Under the pieces are notes generated by a model. That model saw only the letters and a list, made by a program, of their open reading frames with translations, had not been told where the DNA came from and ran no database searches. DNA of 64,000 nucleotides from Chryseobacterium sp. SSA4.19 (GTDB lineage Bacteria > Bacteroidota > Bacteroidia > Flavobacteriales > Weeksellaceae), in the NCBI RefSeq assembly GCF_022601875.1, contig NZ_JAKVIP010000006.1:1-64000 (forward strand), in the 5' to 3' direction. This document shows, in pieces, positions 6,628-15,298 of the stretch (within the stretch, counting starts at the first letter, position 1; each line of letters begins with the position of its first letter). Made by a program: the position numbers and the translations under genes.

Positions 6628-8637
6628 ATGAACAAAGTACAATTAAAAAGATTATCCCTGTTAAACTTTAAGGGAATCAGAAATTTGAATATCGATTTCG
6701 ATAATAATACGAATATTTTCGGTGATAACGGAACCGGGAAAACAACGATCTTCGACAGTATTCTCTGGCTTCTTTTCGGTAAAGACAGCACCGACAGAAA
6801 GGATTTCGAATTGAAAACATTAGATTCTGATAACAACGTCATTCCGAAAATAGATCACGAAGTGGAAGGCGATTTTCTTGTAAACTCAGAACCGGTAAGA
6901 TTAAAAAGAGTTTTCCGTGAAAAGTGGGTAAAAACTAAAGGAGCTTTAGAATCAGAATTTTCAGGTAATGAAACACTTTACTACTGGAATGATGTTCCGA
7001 TGTCTCAGAAGCAATATAATGAGAAAGTAGGCGAAATCATCGATGAAAAAGTTTTTAAACTTATCACATCACCATCTGCGTTTAATTCTTTGAAATGGCA
7101 GGATAGAAGAGATGTTTTAGTGAAAATTGCAGGTGAGGTTTCAGATGCTGATCTAGCTGCAGGAAATGAAGAATATATCGCTTTAGTTGCTCAGTTGACT
7201 AGTAAATCTTTAGATGAATATAAAAAGCAAATCGCTGCAACCATCAAAAAAGCGAAGGATGATATCAAAATGATTCCTACGAGAATCGATGAAGTTGAAA
7301 GAAGTAAGCCAGAAGCGGTAAACGCTGAGAAAATCAATGCTGAAATTAAATTAAAAGAGACTGAGATTCAAAAAATTGATGATCAGCTTCTGGATAAGTC
7401 AAAAGCTTTTGATGAGGTCATCAATAAAAGAAATGCTAATCAGGATGAGATTTTCAAGCTTTCAAGAAAAGTAAATCTAATCGTTTTTGAAATCGCTGAA
7501 AGAGCGAAAAACGAGGTTGTTTCTCAAGGATCAAAAGCTTTACAGGTTCAGAGATTGATCGATGAAAAAACAAACGGAGAATTGGTTCCTGCAGAGTCCA
7601 AGGTAAAAAGACTTGAGAGCGAAAAAACAAATCTTCAAAATTCAATTTCTTCTTATGAAAATTCCATCCTTGAAAAAAGAGAACAGTGGCAAACTGAAAA
7701 CTCTAAAACGTTTGTTTTTGACGAAAATAATGCTATTTGTCCATGCTGCAAAAGACCGCTTGATGCGGAAAAGGTAGCGGAAAATAAAAATCAGCTTCTT
7801 TCAAACTTCAACTCTAATAAAAAGAAAGTTTTAGACGAAATCAACGCAGAAGGTAAAGCTATATCTGATAAAAAAACAGCTGCTGAAAAAGAAATCCAGG
7901 AACTTGATATCAGAATTTCTGAAGGATCGAAATACATCGACAATTTAAAGTCATCTATCGGAGGTCTAAGAAACCAGTTGGAAGCAGCAAAAGATGAAGA
8001 TAAGAGCAATATTACCGCTGAGCAGTTGATCGAGAGATATACGGCTGAAAATACAGAATTATCTGGTCTTAAATCTCAGATTGCAGCTTTAGAAGCTAAG
8101 GAATTCAATCTTCCGGATCAGACAGAAAACAACGAATTAAGAAACAAAAAAGTTTCCATCAATTCAGAAATCCAGATTTTAAGAGATTCTCTAAAAGTAA
8201 ACGATCAAATCAAGGCTGCGGACGACCGTATTGCAGAGCTTCAGAAAGAAGAATCTATGCTTGCTCAAAGTATTGCTAATGTCGAGAAAACTCAGTTTGT
8301 TATCGAAAACTTCATCAAGTTGAAAATCGACACCATCGAAGATCGAATCAATGAAAAATTCTCATTTGTAAAATTCAGATTGTTTAAAACTCAGATCAAC
8401 GGAGGTGTTGAAGAATGTTGTGATGCTTTAATCAATGGGGTGCCTTTTTCTGATGCAAACACCGCTTCTAAAATCAATGCAGGAATTGATATCATAAATT
8501 CTTTATGCGAGTTCTACAATGTTTCTGCACCGATCATCATTGACAACAGAGAATCAGTTGTAAAGCTTATAGACAGTCCTTCACAAATCATCAATCTTTT
8601 CGTATCACCGGAAGATAAAAAATTAAGAATAGCATAA
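6628..8637 (+). CDS. Rad50/SbcC-like coiled-coil ATPase
   Basis: The product has 669 residues. The Walker A motif GDNGTGKTT lies at about 32-40 and a Walker B-like segment (APIIIDNRE) at about 634-642. Long coiled coils fill the middle, broken at about 371-374 by CPCC, a Cys-x-x-Cys zinc-hook-like turn as in Rad50 and SbcC. Such ATPases dimerise on DNA ends. The gene directly precedes recT and an MBL-fold nuclease candidate, so I infer a phage end-processing and single-strand-annealing module. It is shorter than chromosomal SbcC. Confidence 0.8.
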   Translation: MNKVQLKRLSLLNFKGIRNLNIDFDNNTNIFGDNGTGKTTIFDSILWLLFGKDSTDRKDFELKTLDSDNNVIPKIDHEVEGDFLVNSEPVRLKRVFREKWVKTKGALESEFSGNETLYYWNDVPMSQKQYNEKVGEIIDEKVFKLITSPSAFNSLKWQDRRDVLVKIAGEVSDADLAAGNEEYIALVAQLTSKSLDEYKKQIAATIKKAKDDIKMIPTRIDEVERSKPEAVNAEKINAEIKLKETEIQKIDDQLLDKSKAFDEVINKRNANQDEIFKLSRKVNLIVFEIAERAKNEVVSQGSKALQVQRLIDEKTNGELVPAESKVKRLESEKTNLQNSISSYENSILEKREQWQTENSKTFVFDENNAICPCCKRPLDAEKVAENKNQLLSNFNSNKKKVLDEINAEGKAISDKKTAAEKEIQELDIRISEGSKYIDNLKSSIGGLRNQLEAAKDEDKSNITAEQLIERYTAENTELSGLKSQIAALEAKEFNLPDQTENNELRNKKVSINSEIQILRDSLKVNDQIKAADDRIAELQKEESMLAQSIANVEKTQFVIENFIKLKIDTIEDRINEKFSFVKFRLFKTQINGGVEECCDALINGVPFSDANTASKINAGIDIINSLCEFYNVSAPIIIDNRESVVKLIDSPSQIINLFVSPEDKKLRIA

Positions 8638-8656
8638 TCTTTAAAACTATAATAAA

Positions 8657-9673
8657 ATGTCAGAAAACAACACACAATTAGCAAACACACAGGAAAATAC
8701 ACCTTTGGTAAATGATAAGAAAACATTAACGCCATCAGAAAAATTTACTCAAAAAGTTTTAACTGAATTTCATAATCCTGGAAGTGAACCATTGGAACTC
8801 ACTAGTTTTCAGAAAAAGTTGATTAATAACTATTTCATAAAGCTTGATAGTGTTCTGAAAGAAAGCGAGGTCAAAAGATTATCAAAATCTGAACAGTACA
8901 GAGATACTCTGTCATTTTCATGGGAAAATGTAAATCTTAATAAATTATCTAGAGATGTCGTTGCTTATTCAATGATTGGCTTAGATCCTCTTCAAAAGAA
9001 TCACATAAATCCAATTCCTTACAAAAACAGCAAAACAAATAAATATGATATTACTTTCATTGAAGGATTTAATGGTCTTGAGTTGAAAGCAAAAAAATAT
9101 GGTTTCGATGCTCCAGATGACGTTCTTTTTGAGTTGAAATATTCTACTGATAAGTTCAAATCATTCAAAAAGAATATCAATAATAAAATTGAAAGCTATG
9201 ATTTTGAAATCGTAGACGATTTTAACCGAGGTGAACTGCAGGGTGGTTTTTATTACATGATGTATGAGAACAAAGAGAAAAACAAGCTTGTAGTTCTTAA
9301 CAGAGAGCAGATTGAGAAAAGAATTCCAGAGTATGCTTCTGCTGAATTTTGGGGAGGTGAGAAAGATGAATATCAGAACGGTAAAAAAACTGGTAAGAAA
9401 ATCAAAGTTGAAGGTTGGGAAGAGGAAATGTTCATGAAAACTCTAAAACGTCACTGTTGGAATTCTATCAATATTGATTCTCAGAAAATTGATGATTACC
9501 TAATGCAGATTATCACCAATGAAAATGATAAAGTTCCGAATGAAGTTGCTGAAAAAATTGCTCAAAATGCAAATAAGGAGGAAATAGGTTTTGAAAATAT
9601 TTCTGATGTTGATTATGAAGAAGTATCTGCAGAAGTAGTTAATGAACCAGTAACTGAAGGACCATCTTTCTAA
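8657..9673 (+). CDS. recT: RecT-family single-strand annealing protein
   Basis: The product has 338 residues. The central region contains family-typical stretches: AYSMIGLDPLQKNHINPIPY, then FIEGFNGLELKAKKYG, then WEEEMFMKTLKRHCW. RecT proteins coat resected DNA and anneal it to complementary strands during phage recombination. The C-terminal 60 residues are acidic, as in some single-strand-binding partners. The last base of its stop codon overlaps the ATG of the MBL gene, which suggests the two products work together. Confidence 0.85.
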   Translation: MSENNTQLANTQENTPLVNDKKTLTPSEKFTQKVLTEFHNPGSEPLELTSFQKKLINNYFIKLDSVLKESEVKRLSKSEQYRDTLSFSWENVNLNKLSRDVVAYSMIGLDPLQKNHINPIPYKNSKTNKYDITFIEGFNGLELKAKKYGFDAPDDVLFELKYSTDKFKSFKKNINNKIESYDFEIVDDFNRGELQGGFYYMMYENKEKNKLVVLNREQIEKRIPEYASAEFWGGEKDEYQNGKKTGKKIKVEGWEEEMFMKTLKRHCWNSINIDSQKIDDYLMQIITNENDKVPNEVAEKIAQNANKEEIGFENISDVDYEEVSAEVVNEPVTEGPSF

Positions 9674-10410
9674 TGAAGCTGAAGGTAATTGGGAGCGGGA
9701 GTAAGGGTAATGCATACCTCCTCGAAAATGAGGAGGAAGCTTTACTCATCGAATGTGGAGTAAATATCATGGAAATTAAAAAAGCAGTCGATTTCAAAGT
9801 GAATAAAATCACGGCTTGTTTAATCACGCACGAGCACGGCGACCATGCACAGAGTATTCTCGAAGTAATTAAAGCAGGAATCAATGTTTATGCAACTTCC
9901 GGAACTTTTCAGAATTCAGCAGCCAAAACCGCAAACAGTGCCAGAATGAAAGTGATTCCACAGAAAGGACAATTCAAAGTAGGAAACTTCAATTTGATTT
10001 CCTTTCCTACAATTCATGACGTTGCTGAACCTTGCGGATTCTTAATCAATCACAAAGATTGCGGAACGGTGCTTTTTCTTACTGATACTGTTTATTGTCC
10101 TTACACCTTCAAAGGATTGAACAACATTATTATCGAAGCTAATTACGATGCTGATATCATCAATGAAAAGTTAGGAGATAAAAAGTTTTTAAGAGATAGG
10201 GTTTACAACTCTCACATGAGTATTGAGACATGTATGGATTTTCTACTCGCAAATGATCTTTCACAGGTAAATAACATCGTTTTGATTCACTTATCTGACA
10301 GCAACTCACACGAAATAAATTTCGCTAAGAAAGTCTCAGGAATCACAGGAAAAGAAGTTCACACAGCGAACGGAGGAATGATAATTAATATAAACAAAAC
10401 ACCTTTTTAG
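9673..10410 (+). CDS. MBL-fold hydrolase, probable DNA exonuclease partner of RecT
   Basis: The product has 245 residues. The zinc-binding motif HEHGDH lies at 53-58, with further ligand candidates in IHDVAEPCGF, FLTDTVY and SHMSIE. The N-terminus GSGSKGNAYLL matches the YycJ/WalJ branch of beta-lactamase-fold proteins, some of which are DNA exonucleases. Phage recT is normally paired with a 5'-3' exonuclease such as RecE or lambda Exo. None is present here, and this gene overlaps recT. I infer that it supplies that activity. Confidence 0.75.
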   Translation: MKLKVIGSGSKGNAYLLENEEEALLIECGVNIMEIKKAVDFKVNKITACLITHEHGDHAQSILEVIKAGINVYATSGTFQNSAAKTANSARMKVIPQKGQFKVGNFNLISFPTIHDVAEPCGFLINHKDCGTVLFLTDTVYCPYTFKGLNNIIIEANYDADIINEKLGDKKFLRDRVYNSHMSIETCMDFLLANDLSQVNNIVLIHLSDSNSHEINFAKKVSGITGKEVHTANGGMIININKTPF

Positions 10411-10412
10411 AT

Positions 10413-10799
10413 ATGAGACAAATAAAATTTAGAATTTGGGATACAGAGGATATGATTTATCCTGATCAATACTTCAATTTCATTAATGCAAGTTTTTGGA
10501 ATATCAAAACTACAGAAGAAAAGACAATCAAGTTAGATACTTTAAACTATCAATCTTTGATGCAATATACTGGAATCAAAGACATGGAAGGAAATGAGAT
10601 TTATGAAGGAGATATTCTTCGAAATTTTAATGGTAAAAAATATGTCATTCTATGGGATTCGGGAGATGCTGGATTTGTTTCAGTTGATTTGAAAGAGTAT
10701 ATATTAAAACCAGAATCTAGACTTGATGAGAGAGATCTTGTGTGGGTTGTGTGTGAAGTAATCGGAAATATCCATGAAAATCCAGAACTTCTAAAATAA
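10413..10799 (+). CDS. YopX-family phage protein
   Basis: The product has 128 residues. It begins MRQIKFRIWD and contains LMQYTGIKDMEGNEIYEGDI, split here as LMQYTGIKD and GNEIYEGDIL, which is the hallmark of the YopX family. The end (VIGNIHENPELL) is also typical. Members are common in Gram-positive and Bacteroidota phages; their biochemical role is unknown. Confidence 0.85.
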   Translation: MRQIKFRIWDTEDMIYPDQYFNFINASFWNIKTTEEKTIKLDTLNYQSLMQYTGIKDMEGNEIYEGDILRNFNGKKYVILWDSGDAGFVSVDLKEYILKPESRLDERDLVWVVCEVIGNIHENPELLK

Positions 10800-10804
10800 A
10801 GACT

Positions 10805-11251
10805 ATGATTTTCGACTTATCCAACCCAACCATGAAACAGAGAGCTATCAGGAGAATTAAATATCTCTTTGAGAAAAATGCAAAGATTGAGGTCTTGGAA
10901 AAGAAGAAAAACAGAACCTACAGCCAGAACAATTATCTGCATTTAATTCTTAGTCACTACGCTTTGGAATACGGCGACACGCTGGCAGAAATCAAGCTTG
11001 AGCACTTCAAAAAGAAAGTCAATCCGGATATCTTCAAAACAACACATATCAACCGAATTACCGGAGAAGAAAGAGAAGAGTGGAGAAGTTCAGAAAATTT
11101 AAATACAGAAGAATTTTCGCTTGCTACTGAGAGATTCAGAAACTACTCAGCTCAGACTTTAGGACTCTACCTTCCGGAACCTAAAGATCTTATCCACTTG
11201 GAAGAAATCAAAAACAAAATCGAACAACACGAGAGTCGAATTTATTTATAA
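10805..11251 (+). CDS. NinB-like recombination protein candidate
   Basis: The product has 148 residues. The stretch KKKNRTYSQNNYLHLIL resembles the conserved SQN start of the NinB/Orf family, which in lambda acts with annealing proteins on recombination intermediates. The rest (FSLATERFRNYSAQTLGLYLP) fits the helical body of that family. It lies in the recT-containing module, which supports the call. Sequence similarity is only visible by eye. Confidence 0.55.
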   Translation: MIFDLSNPTMKQRAIRRIKYLFEKNAKIEVLEKKKNRTYSQNNYLHLILSHYALEYGDTLAEIKLEHFKKKVNPDIFKTTHINRITGEEREEWRSSENLNTEEFSLATERFRNYSAQTLGLYLPEPKDLIHLEEIKNKIEQHESRIYL

Positions 11252-11263
11252 AACAATTACAAA

Positions 11264-12265
11264 ATGAAAATCATAGCACACAGAATAGGAAATAAAATTA
11301 ACGGTGAAGGAGCATCGTTTTCTAACGAAGAATTGCAGTTGGATGAGAATATGTCAGAACTGCTTCAAAACTACTTTTTAAGCGCTTTCAAAAGCGAAGA
11401 AACTTATCAGTTTTATAGTGATTCATATTTGCAGCACAACTACGTTTACAATTCTTTAAGAGAAATATTCGAGTATCAAGCAAGTTTCATAGATCAGACT
11501 AAAAATATTGGAAGACATCTTTATGATGCTGCTGAAAATCCAAGAGTTCAAGGTGGCGAATTGTTCATCGTATTCTTCCAAGCTGAGAACGAAAATGAAG
11601 TTGATAAAATCGGAATTTTCAAAACTGAGAAAAGAGAATCTTTCTTAAAAATATTCCCACACAATGAAACTATGGATCTTGAAAAAGACCAGGGAATCAG
11701 TTTAGCAAAAATCGACAAAGCTGCTTTAATCTACAATAAAGACAAAGAAACCGGATATGTTCTTTCAGTAGTTGATAATAACAAAAACGGTGATATGTAT
11801 TACTGGTTTGAAGATTTCCTGAAAGTAAGACAGAGGGAGGATGATTACTTCCATACTCAGGAATCACTATCGATCTACAAAGATTACATTACAAAACAAC
11901 TCCCTCAGGAATTTGAAGTGTCAAAAGTTGATCAGGCTGATTTCTTAAACAACACTCTTAATTTCTTCAAGGAAAAAGAAGAATTCAAATTAGATGATTT
12001 TGCGGCCGAAGTTCTTAAAGATGAGCACGTAATCGAAAGCTTTAATAATTTCAAAACTGATTACGAGCAAGAATATCAAATCAATGTTTCAGAAACATTT
12101 CCAATATCAAATGCTGCAGTTAAAAAATCTCAACGTCATTTCAAATCCATTATCAAGTTAGATAAGAATTTCCACATCTACGTTCACGGTGATCGAAAAA
12201 TGATATCACAAGGTCAAGATGATAAAGGTAAATTCTACATGATTTACTACGATAAGGAGTCTTAA
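11264..12265 (+). CDS. NdpA/YejK-like nucleoid-associated protein
   Basis: The product has 333 residues. The N-terminal IAHRIGNK, the GGELFIVFFQ strand region, KIDKAALIYN and DDYFHTQESLSIYKDY, and a C-terminal FHIYVHGDRK fit the 37-kDa nucleoid-associated protein family (YejK of E. coli), which binds the folded chromosome. In a phage early operon it might reorganise phage or host DNA or counter silencing. That role is an inference. The length is typical of the family. Confidence 0.75.
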   Translation: MKIIAHRIGNKINGEGASFSNEELQLDENMSELLQNYFLSAFKSEETYQFYSDSYLQHNYVYNSLREIFEYQASFIDQTKNIGRHLYDAAENPRVQGGELFIVFFQAENENEVDKIGIFKTEKRESFLKIFPHNETMDLEKDQGISLAKIDKAALIYNKDKETGYVLSVVDNNKNGDMYYWFEDFLKVRQREDDYFHTQESLSIYKDYITKQLPQEFEVSKVDQADFLNNTLNFFKEKEEFKLDDFAAEVLKDEHVIESFNNFKTDYEQEYQINVSETFPISNAAVKKSQRHFKSIIKLDKNFHIYVHGDRKMISQGQDDKGKFYMIYYDKES

Positions 12266-12266
12266 A

Positions 12267-12529
12267 ATGGAAAAGCATACGAAAGTATACACCGAGTATT
12301 TCCCTTCTGATTCCGGGTTCTATCACTGTGAAATCATTGTCAGGCAACCGAGATTCATCACATCGTAAGACGTTCAGAGTTCGGCAGCAAAACAAAAGAT
12401 CAGCAAGATAAAATTGATAATCTTATCGCACTGTGTAGAACCTGCCATGAGAAAGCGCACGCAAATATTTTCACCAAAGAGTTTTTAATAGAAACTCATT
12501 TAAAAACAATGAAAATCTATGAAAGTTAA
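12267..12529 (+). pseudogene. HNH endonuclease split by a frameshift
   Basis: Translation from ATG at 12267 gives MEKHTKVYTEYFPSDSGFYH then CEII and a stop at 12366-12368. In another frame the downstream bases read CQATEIHHIVRRSEFG...CRTCHEKAHANIF up to TAA at 12527-12529, a clear HNH zinc-finger nuclease (Cys pairs and HH). That frame has a stop immediately upstream of its first Cys and no start, so the two halves need a shift near 12328-12333. Possible causes are a real inactivating indel, a sequencing error or programmed shifting. Confidence 0.75.
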
Positions 12530-12737
12530 AGATTTAGAAATAGACCAGGAAGTAATTATCAATGTTTCGCCTTACAAATACAAGGGAATTCAGAAGGTTC
12601 ATTTTACGGGTTTAGGAAAAGTACAGAAGATCGTTTTTGAAGCGAATTTAGGCAACCGATTCGATTACAAATACTTTGATCTTCCGGTAGGAAATAAGGA
12701 ACTTAAAGAAGTCGGAGATAAGCTAGAATTGAAATAA
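12519..12737 (+). CDS. Hypothetical early protein
   Basis: The product has 72 residues and is predicted beta-rich (VIINVSPYKYKGIQKVHF), like small SH3-type barrels. No family is recognised. Its ATG overlaps the end of the broken HNH gene by 11 bases. Confidence 0.5.
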   Translation: MKVKDLEIDQEVIINVSPYKYKGIQKVHFTGLGKVQKIVFEANLGNRFDYKYFDLPVGNKELKEVGDKLELK

Positions 12738-12761
12738 TAAGTCAGTAATAAATTTAAAATA

Positions 12762-13622
12762 ATGGCTGAAAACAAGAACACTTTTGTCTTTTATGCGGAA
12801 TGGAAGCAAGACTTCGAATTTTTAACAGATGCTGAAGCAGGGAAGCTAATTAAGCATTTGCTTCAATACGTTAACGATGAAAACCCAGAGTTCGAAAATG
12901 AGGATAGATTACTCCAATTCGCAGCTCAAAAATTGAAAAATGTTCTAAAAAAAGACTTGAAGAAATATGAAGAGGTTTGCAAAAAAAGATCAGAAGCAGG
13001 AAAGAAAGGCGGTGTAACTAGCGGAAAATCAAGAGCGTCGAAGCAAGAGAAACCAAACGAAGCAAATGCTTCAATTTCGAAGCAAAACGAACGTGATAAT
13101 GAATATGATAATGAGTATGATAATGATATTCTTTTAGAAAAAGAATCAAAAGACGTAGTAGAAGAAACCGATCCGGACTTGCAGAAAATTTCTGATTTCA
13201 AAAACTTCCTTAAAACTCAAAAACCCATCCAGATGGATCGCTTGAAAATGGCTCACAACTTTTCTGACGATCAGATGAATTTAAAAATCGATGAATTCGT
13301 TGAAAAGAAAGTTTCATGGAGTGATGATAATTGGCTAAGTGAAGGTGATCTCTCAAAAAACTTTGAATTCTGGCTTGCTAAAAATCCTAAACTACCTTTC
13401 ACGGGATTTACGAAATGGACCAAAGAGGATTTTTTCAAGGACGTTCAAACCGTAAGTAACGGACAACAAATTTCGAAAGAAACTCTTCAGGAATTCTTTG
13501 ATCATTACCGAGAGCCAACACCGACCGGAGAAATGTTATTTCAGAGCATGAAGGCTTGGGACACACGATCGAGATTGAAAAAATGGTTAAACAACAAAAA
13601 AAACTATGCAACCAGAACTTAA
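12762..13622 (+). CDS. Phage replication initiator or helicase loader candidate
   Basis: The product has 286 residues. The N-terminal FVFYAEWKQDFEFLTDAEAGKL resembles the start of the DUF6291 group. A Lys/Gly-rich linker KKRSEAGKKGG follows at about 75-90, then an acidic low-complexity stretch (about 108-120) and a helical C-terminal domain (KKVSWSDDNWLSEGDLSKNF). The gene directly precedes dnaB and overlaps it by 17 bases, the usual place of the phage protein that marks the origin and loads helicase. The function is inferred from context. Confidence 0.6.
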   Translation: MAENKNTFVFYAEWKQDFEFLTDAEAGKLIKHLLQYVNDENPEFENEDRLLQFAAQKLKNVLKKDLKKYEEVCKKRSEAGKKGGVTSGKSRASKQEKPNEANASISKQNERDNEYDNEYDNDILLEKESKDVVEETDPDLQKISDFKNFLKTQKPIQMDRLKMAHNFSDDQMNLKIDEFVEKKVSWSDDNWLSEGDLSKNFEFWLAKNPKLPFTGFTKWTKEDFFKDVQTVSNGQQISKETLQEFFDHYREPTPTGEMLFQSMKAWDTRSRLKKWLNNKKNYATRT

Positions 13623-15102
13623 AAAAAATACGAAATCAGGAAAAGACTTTTTGCATGAAATGGCGATTTCCGACGGTAAAATGCCGCCAAACGCAATTGA
13701 TTTTGAAAGGTTGGTAATTGGGACCGCTCTAATCGATAAGTCAGCGATTGAGAAAATTAAAAAACGATTCGGTGGAAAAGATGAGGTTTTCTACGACCCG
13801 AAACATCAAACAATTTTCAAAGCCATGATGGACCTGCAGTCGAAAGATTATCCGGTGGATATCATGACTGTGATTCAGGAGTTGAAAAGAACTGAGAAAC
13901 TAAGCATTGCAGGAGGTGACCACTACGTGATTGAGCTTACGATGGGAGTGAGTTCTGCGGCTCACTTGGATTATCACCTGATGATGGTTTTGCAGAAGTA
14001 TCTCGCCCGAAAAATGATTGCAAGTTGTGCTTATGCCATCGATTCGCTTTATCAGGAATCAACGGATATCTTCGAGGAAATTGATGCCCATATTGGGAGA
14101 ATGAATGAAATTGAGGAGGTTATCGCTCAGCAGAAAGAAGATAAGACCTCATTGCAATTACACCAGGAATTAATCGAGCAGCAGAAATTAAAAATTATTC
14201 CGGGAATACCGAGTAAACACAAATCGGTTGAAAACAAATTGAGAGGTTGGAGGGATGGAGATATGATTGTGATAGCTGGAAGACCTGCAATGGGAAAAAC
14301 AACTTTCGTTCTCGATGATGTTTTCCATGCAGCAAAAAAAGGACATCCGGTTGCTTTCTTCTCTTTGGAAATGAGTGCGGGCCAGTTGCACACGAAAATG
14401 GTAAGCAATGAGACAGAAATCGGTGGAAACGCTTTCCGTGATATGAATTTATCAGATTTGGAAATGCAAAAGCTATACGAAACGCCCGTTTTCGATAATC
14501 TTCCTTTCCACATCGTTGAAAATACAAATAACCTCAATCAGATACTTGCTAAAGCGAGACTGTTGAAGAAGGAAAAAGGTGTGAAAATGATTGTGATTGA
14601 CTACCTGCAGTTGATTGAAATTTCAGACAGCAAAGGGAAAAGTGACAATTCGGTAGTATCGGTTATCTCAAGAAAATTAAAGCTTCTTGCTTTAGAGCTA
14701 CAGGTGCCGGTGATTGTTTTATCACAGCTTTCGAGAGAAGTCGAAAAAAGACCAGGAAAAAGACCTCAGCTTTCAGACTTAAGAGATTCGGGGGCTATAG
14801 AACAAGATGCTGATGTTGTAGGATTTCTTTTCCGTCCTGAATATTACAAAATTGATACTTGGGATAATGATCCCGATGGAGAAGAAACGAGCACGAAGAA
14901 TGAAGCGGAGTTTATGTGTGCGAAGTTCAGAAATGGAAGCATATTCGAATCAAGGTTGAGTTTTAGAGGTGATATTTCGAAATTCTTTGATATCGGTACC
15001 GACTTCGGAGGCTATGAAAATCCCCTGCCGTTTTCGACTCCTCAGCAAGCATTCGATATTCCAGAACAATTAAACGATGAAGATGATGGATTTAGATTCT
15101 AA
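13606..15102 (+). CDS. dnaB: Replicative DNA helicase DnaB
   Basis: The product has 498 residues with the N-terminal helical domain (MPPNAIDFERLVIGTAL) and the RecA-like helicase core. Walker A, AGRPAMGKTTF, lies at about 223-233; Walker B, MIVIDYLQLIE, at about 328-338; LSQLSREVEKRPGKRPQLSD is the conserved loop region. As a hexamer it unwinds the phage replication fork. The length matches bacterial DnaB. The phage therefore brings its own helicase. Confidence 0.93.
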   Translation: MQPELKKNTKSGKDFLHEMAISDGKMPPNAIDFERLVIGTALIDKSAIEKIKKRFGGKDEVFYDPKHQTIFKAMMDLQSKDYPVDIMTVIQELKRTEKLSIAGGDHYVIELTMGVSSAAHLDYHLMMVLQKYLARKMIASCAYAIDSLYQESTDIFEEIDAHIGRMNEIEEVIAQQKEDKTSLQLHQELIEQQKLKIIPGIPSKHKSVENKLRGWRDGDMIVIAGRPAMGKTTFVLDDVFHAAKKGHPVAFFSLEMSAGQLHTKMVSNETEIGGNAFRDMNLSDLEMQKLYETPVFDNLPFHIVENTNNLNQILAKARLLKKEKGVKMIVIDYLQLIEISDSKGKSDNSVVSVISRKLKLLALELQVPVIVLSQLSREVEKRPGKRPQLSDLRDSGAIEQDADVVGFLFRPEYYKIDTWDNDPDGEETSTKNEAEFMCAKFRNGSIFESRLSFRGDISKFFDIGTDFGGYENPLPFSTPQQAFDIPEQLNDEDDGFRF

Positions 15103-15298
15103 AGCAAAACTCGATCAAGCTGAATCACTAGCTTCTTTCAAAATCCTTTATCAAAAATCACGGGAAATCTATATCCAGGAACCTTATCAAAAGATTAGAG
15201 AAAGACTTCCGAGAAATATCATAAAGGAAAAATACGTGAAAAAGATCGTTAAGCCGATCAGGTTAAAAAAACGAAAAGTTAAAAAGAAACAAGTATGA
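15077..15298 (+). CDS. Small very basic protein
   Basis: The product has 73 residues. The C-terminal third is extremely Lys/Arg-rich (IRLKKRKVKKKQV), so it likely binds nucleic acid. It overlaps dnaB by 26 bases at its start and the methyltransferase gene by 4 bases at its end, consistent with coupled translation. The family is not recognised. Confidence 0.5.
   Translation: MKMMDLDSKAKLDQAESLASFKILYQKSREIYIQEPYQKIRERLPRNIIKEKYVKKIVKPIRLKKRKVKKKQV

Noticed and set aside
14127-14537. 136-codon minus-strand frame inside dnaB
   Set aside because: It is opposite the helicase core and has no independent signals.
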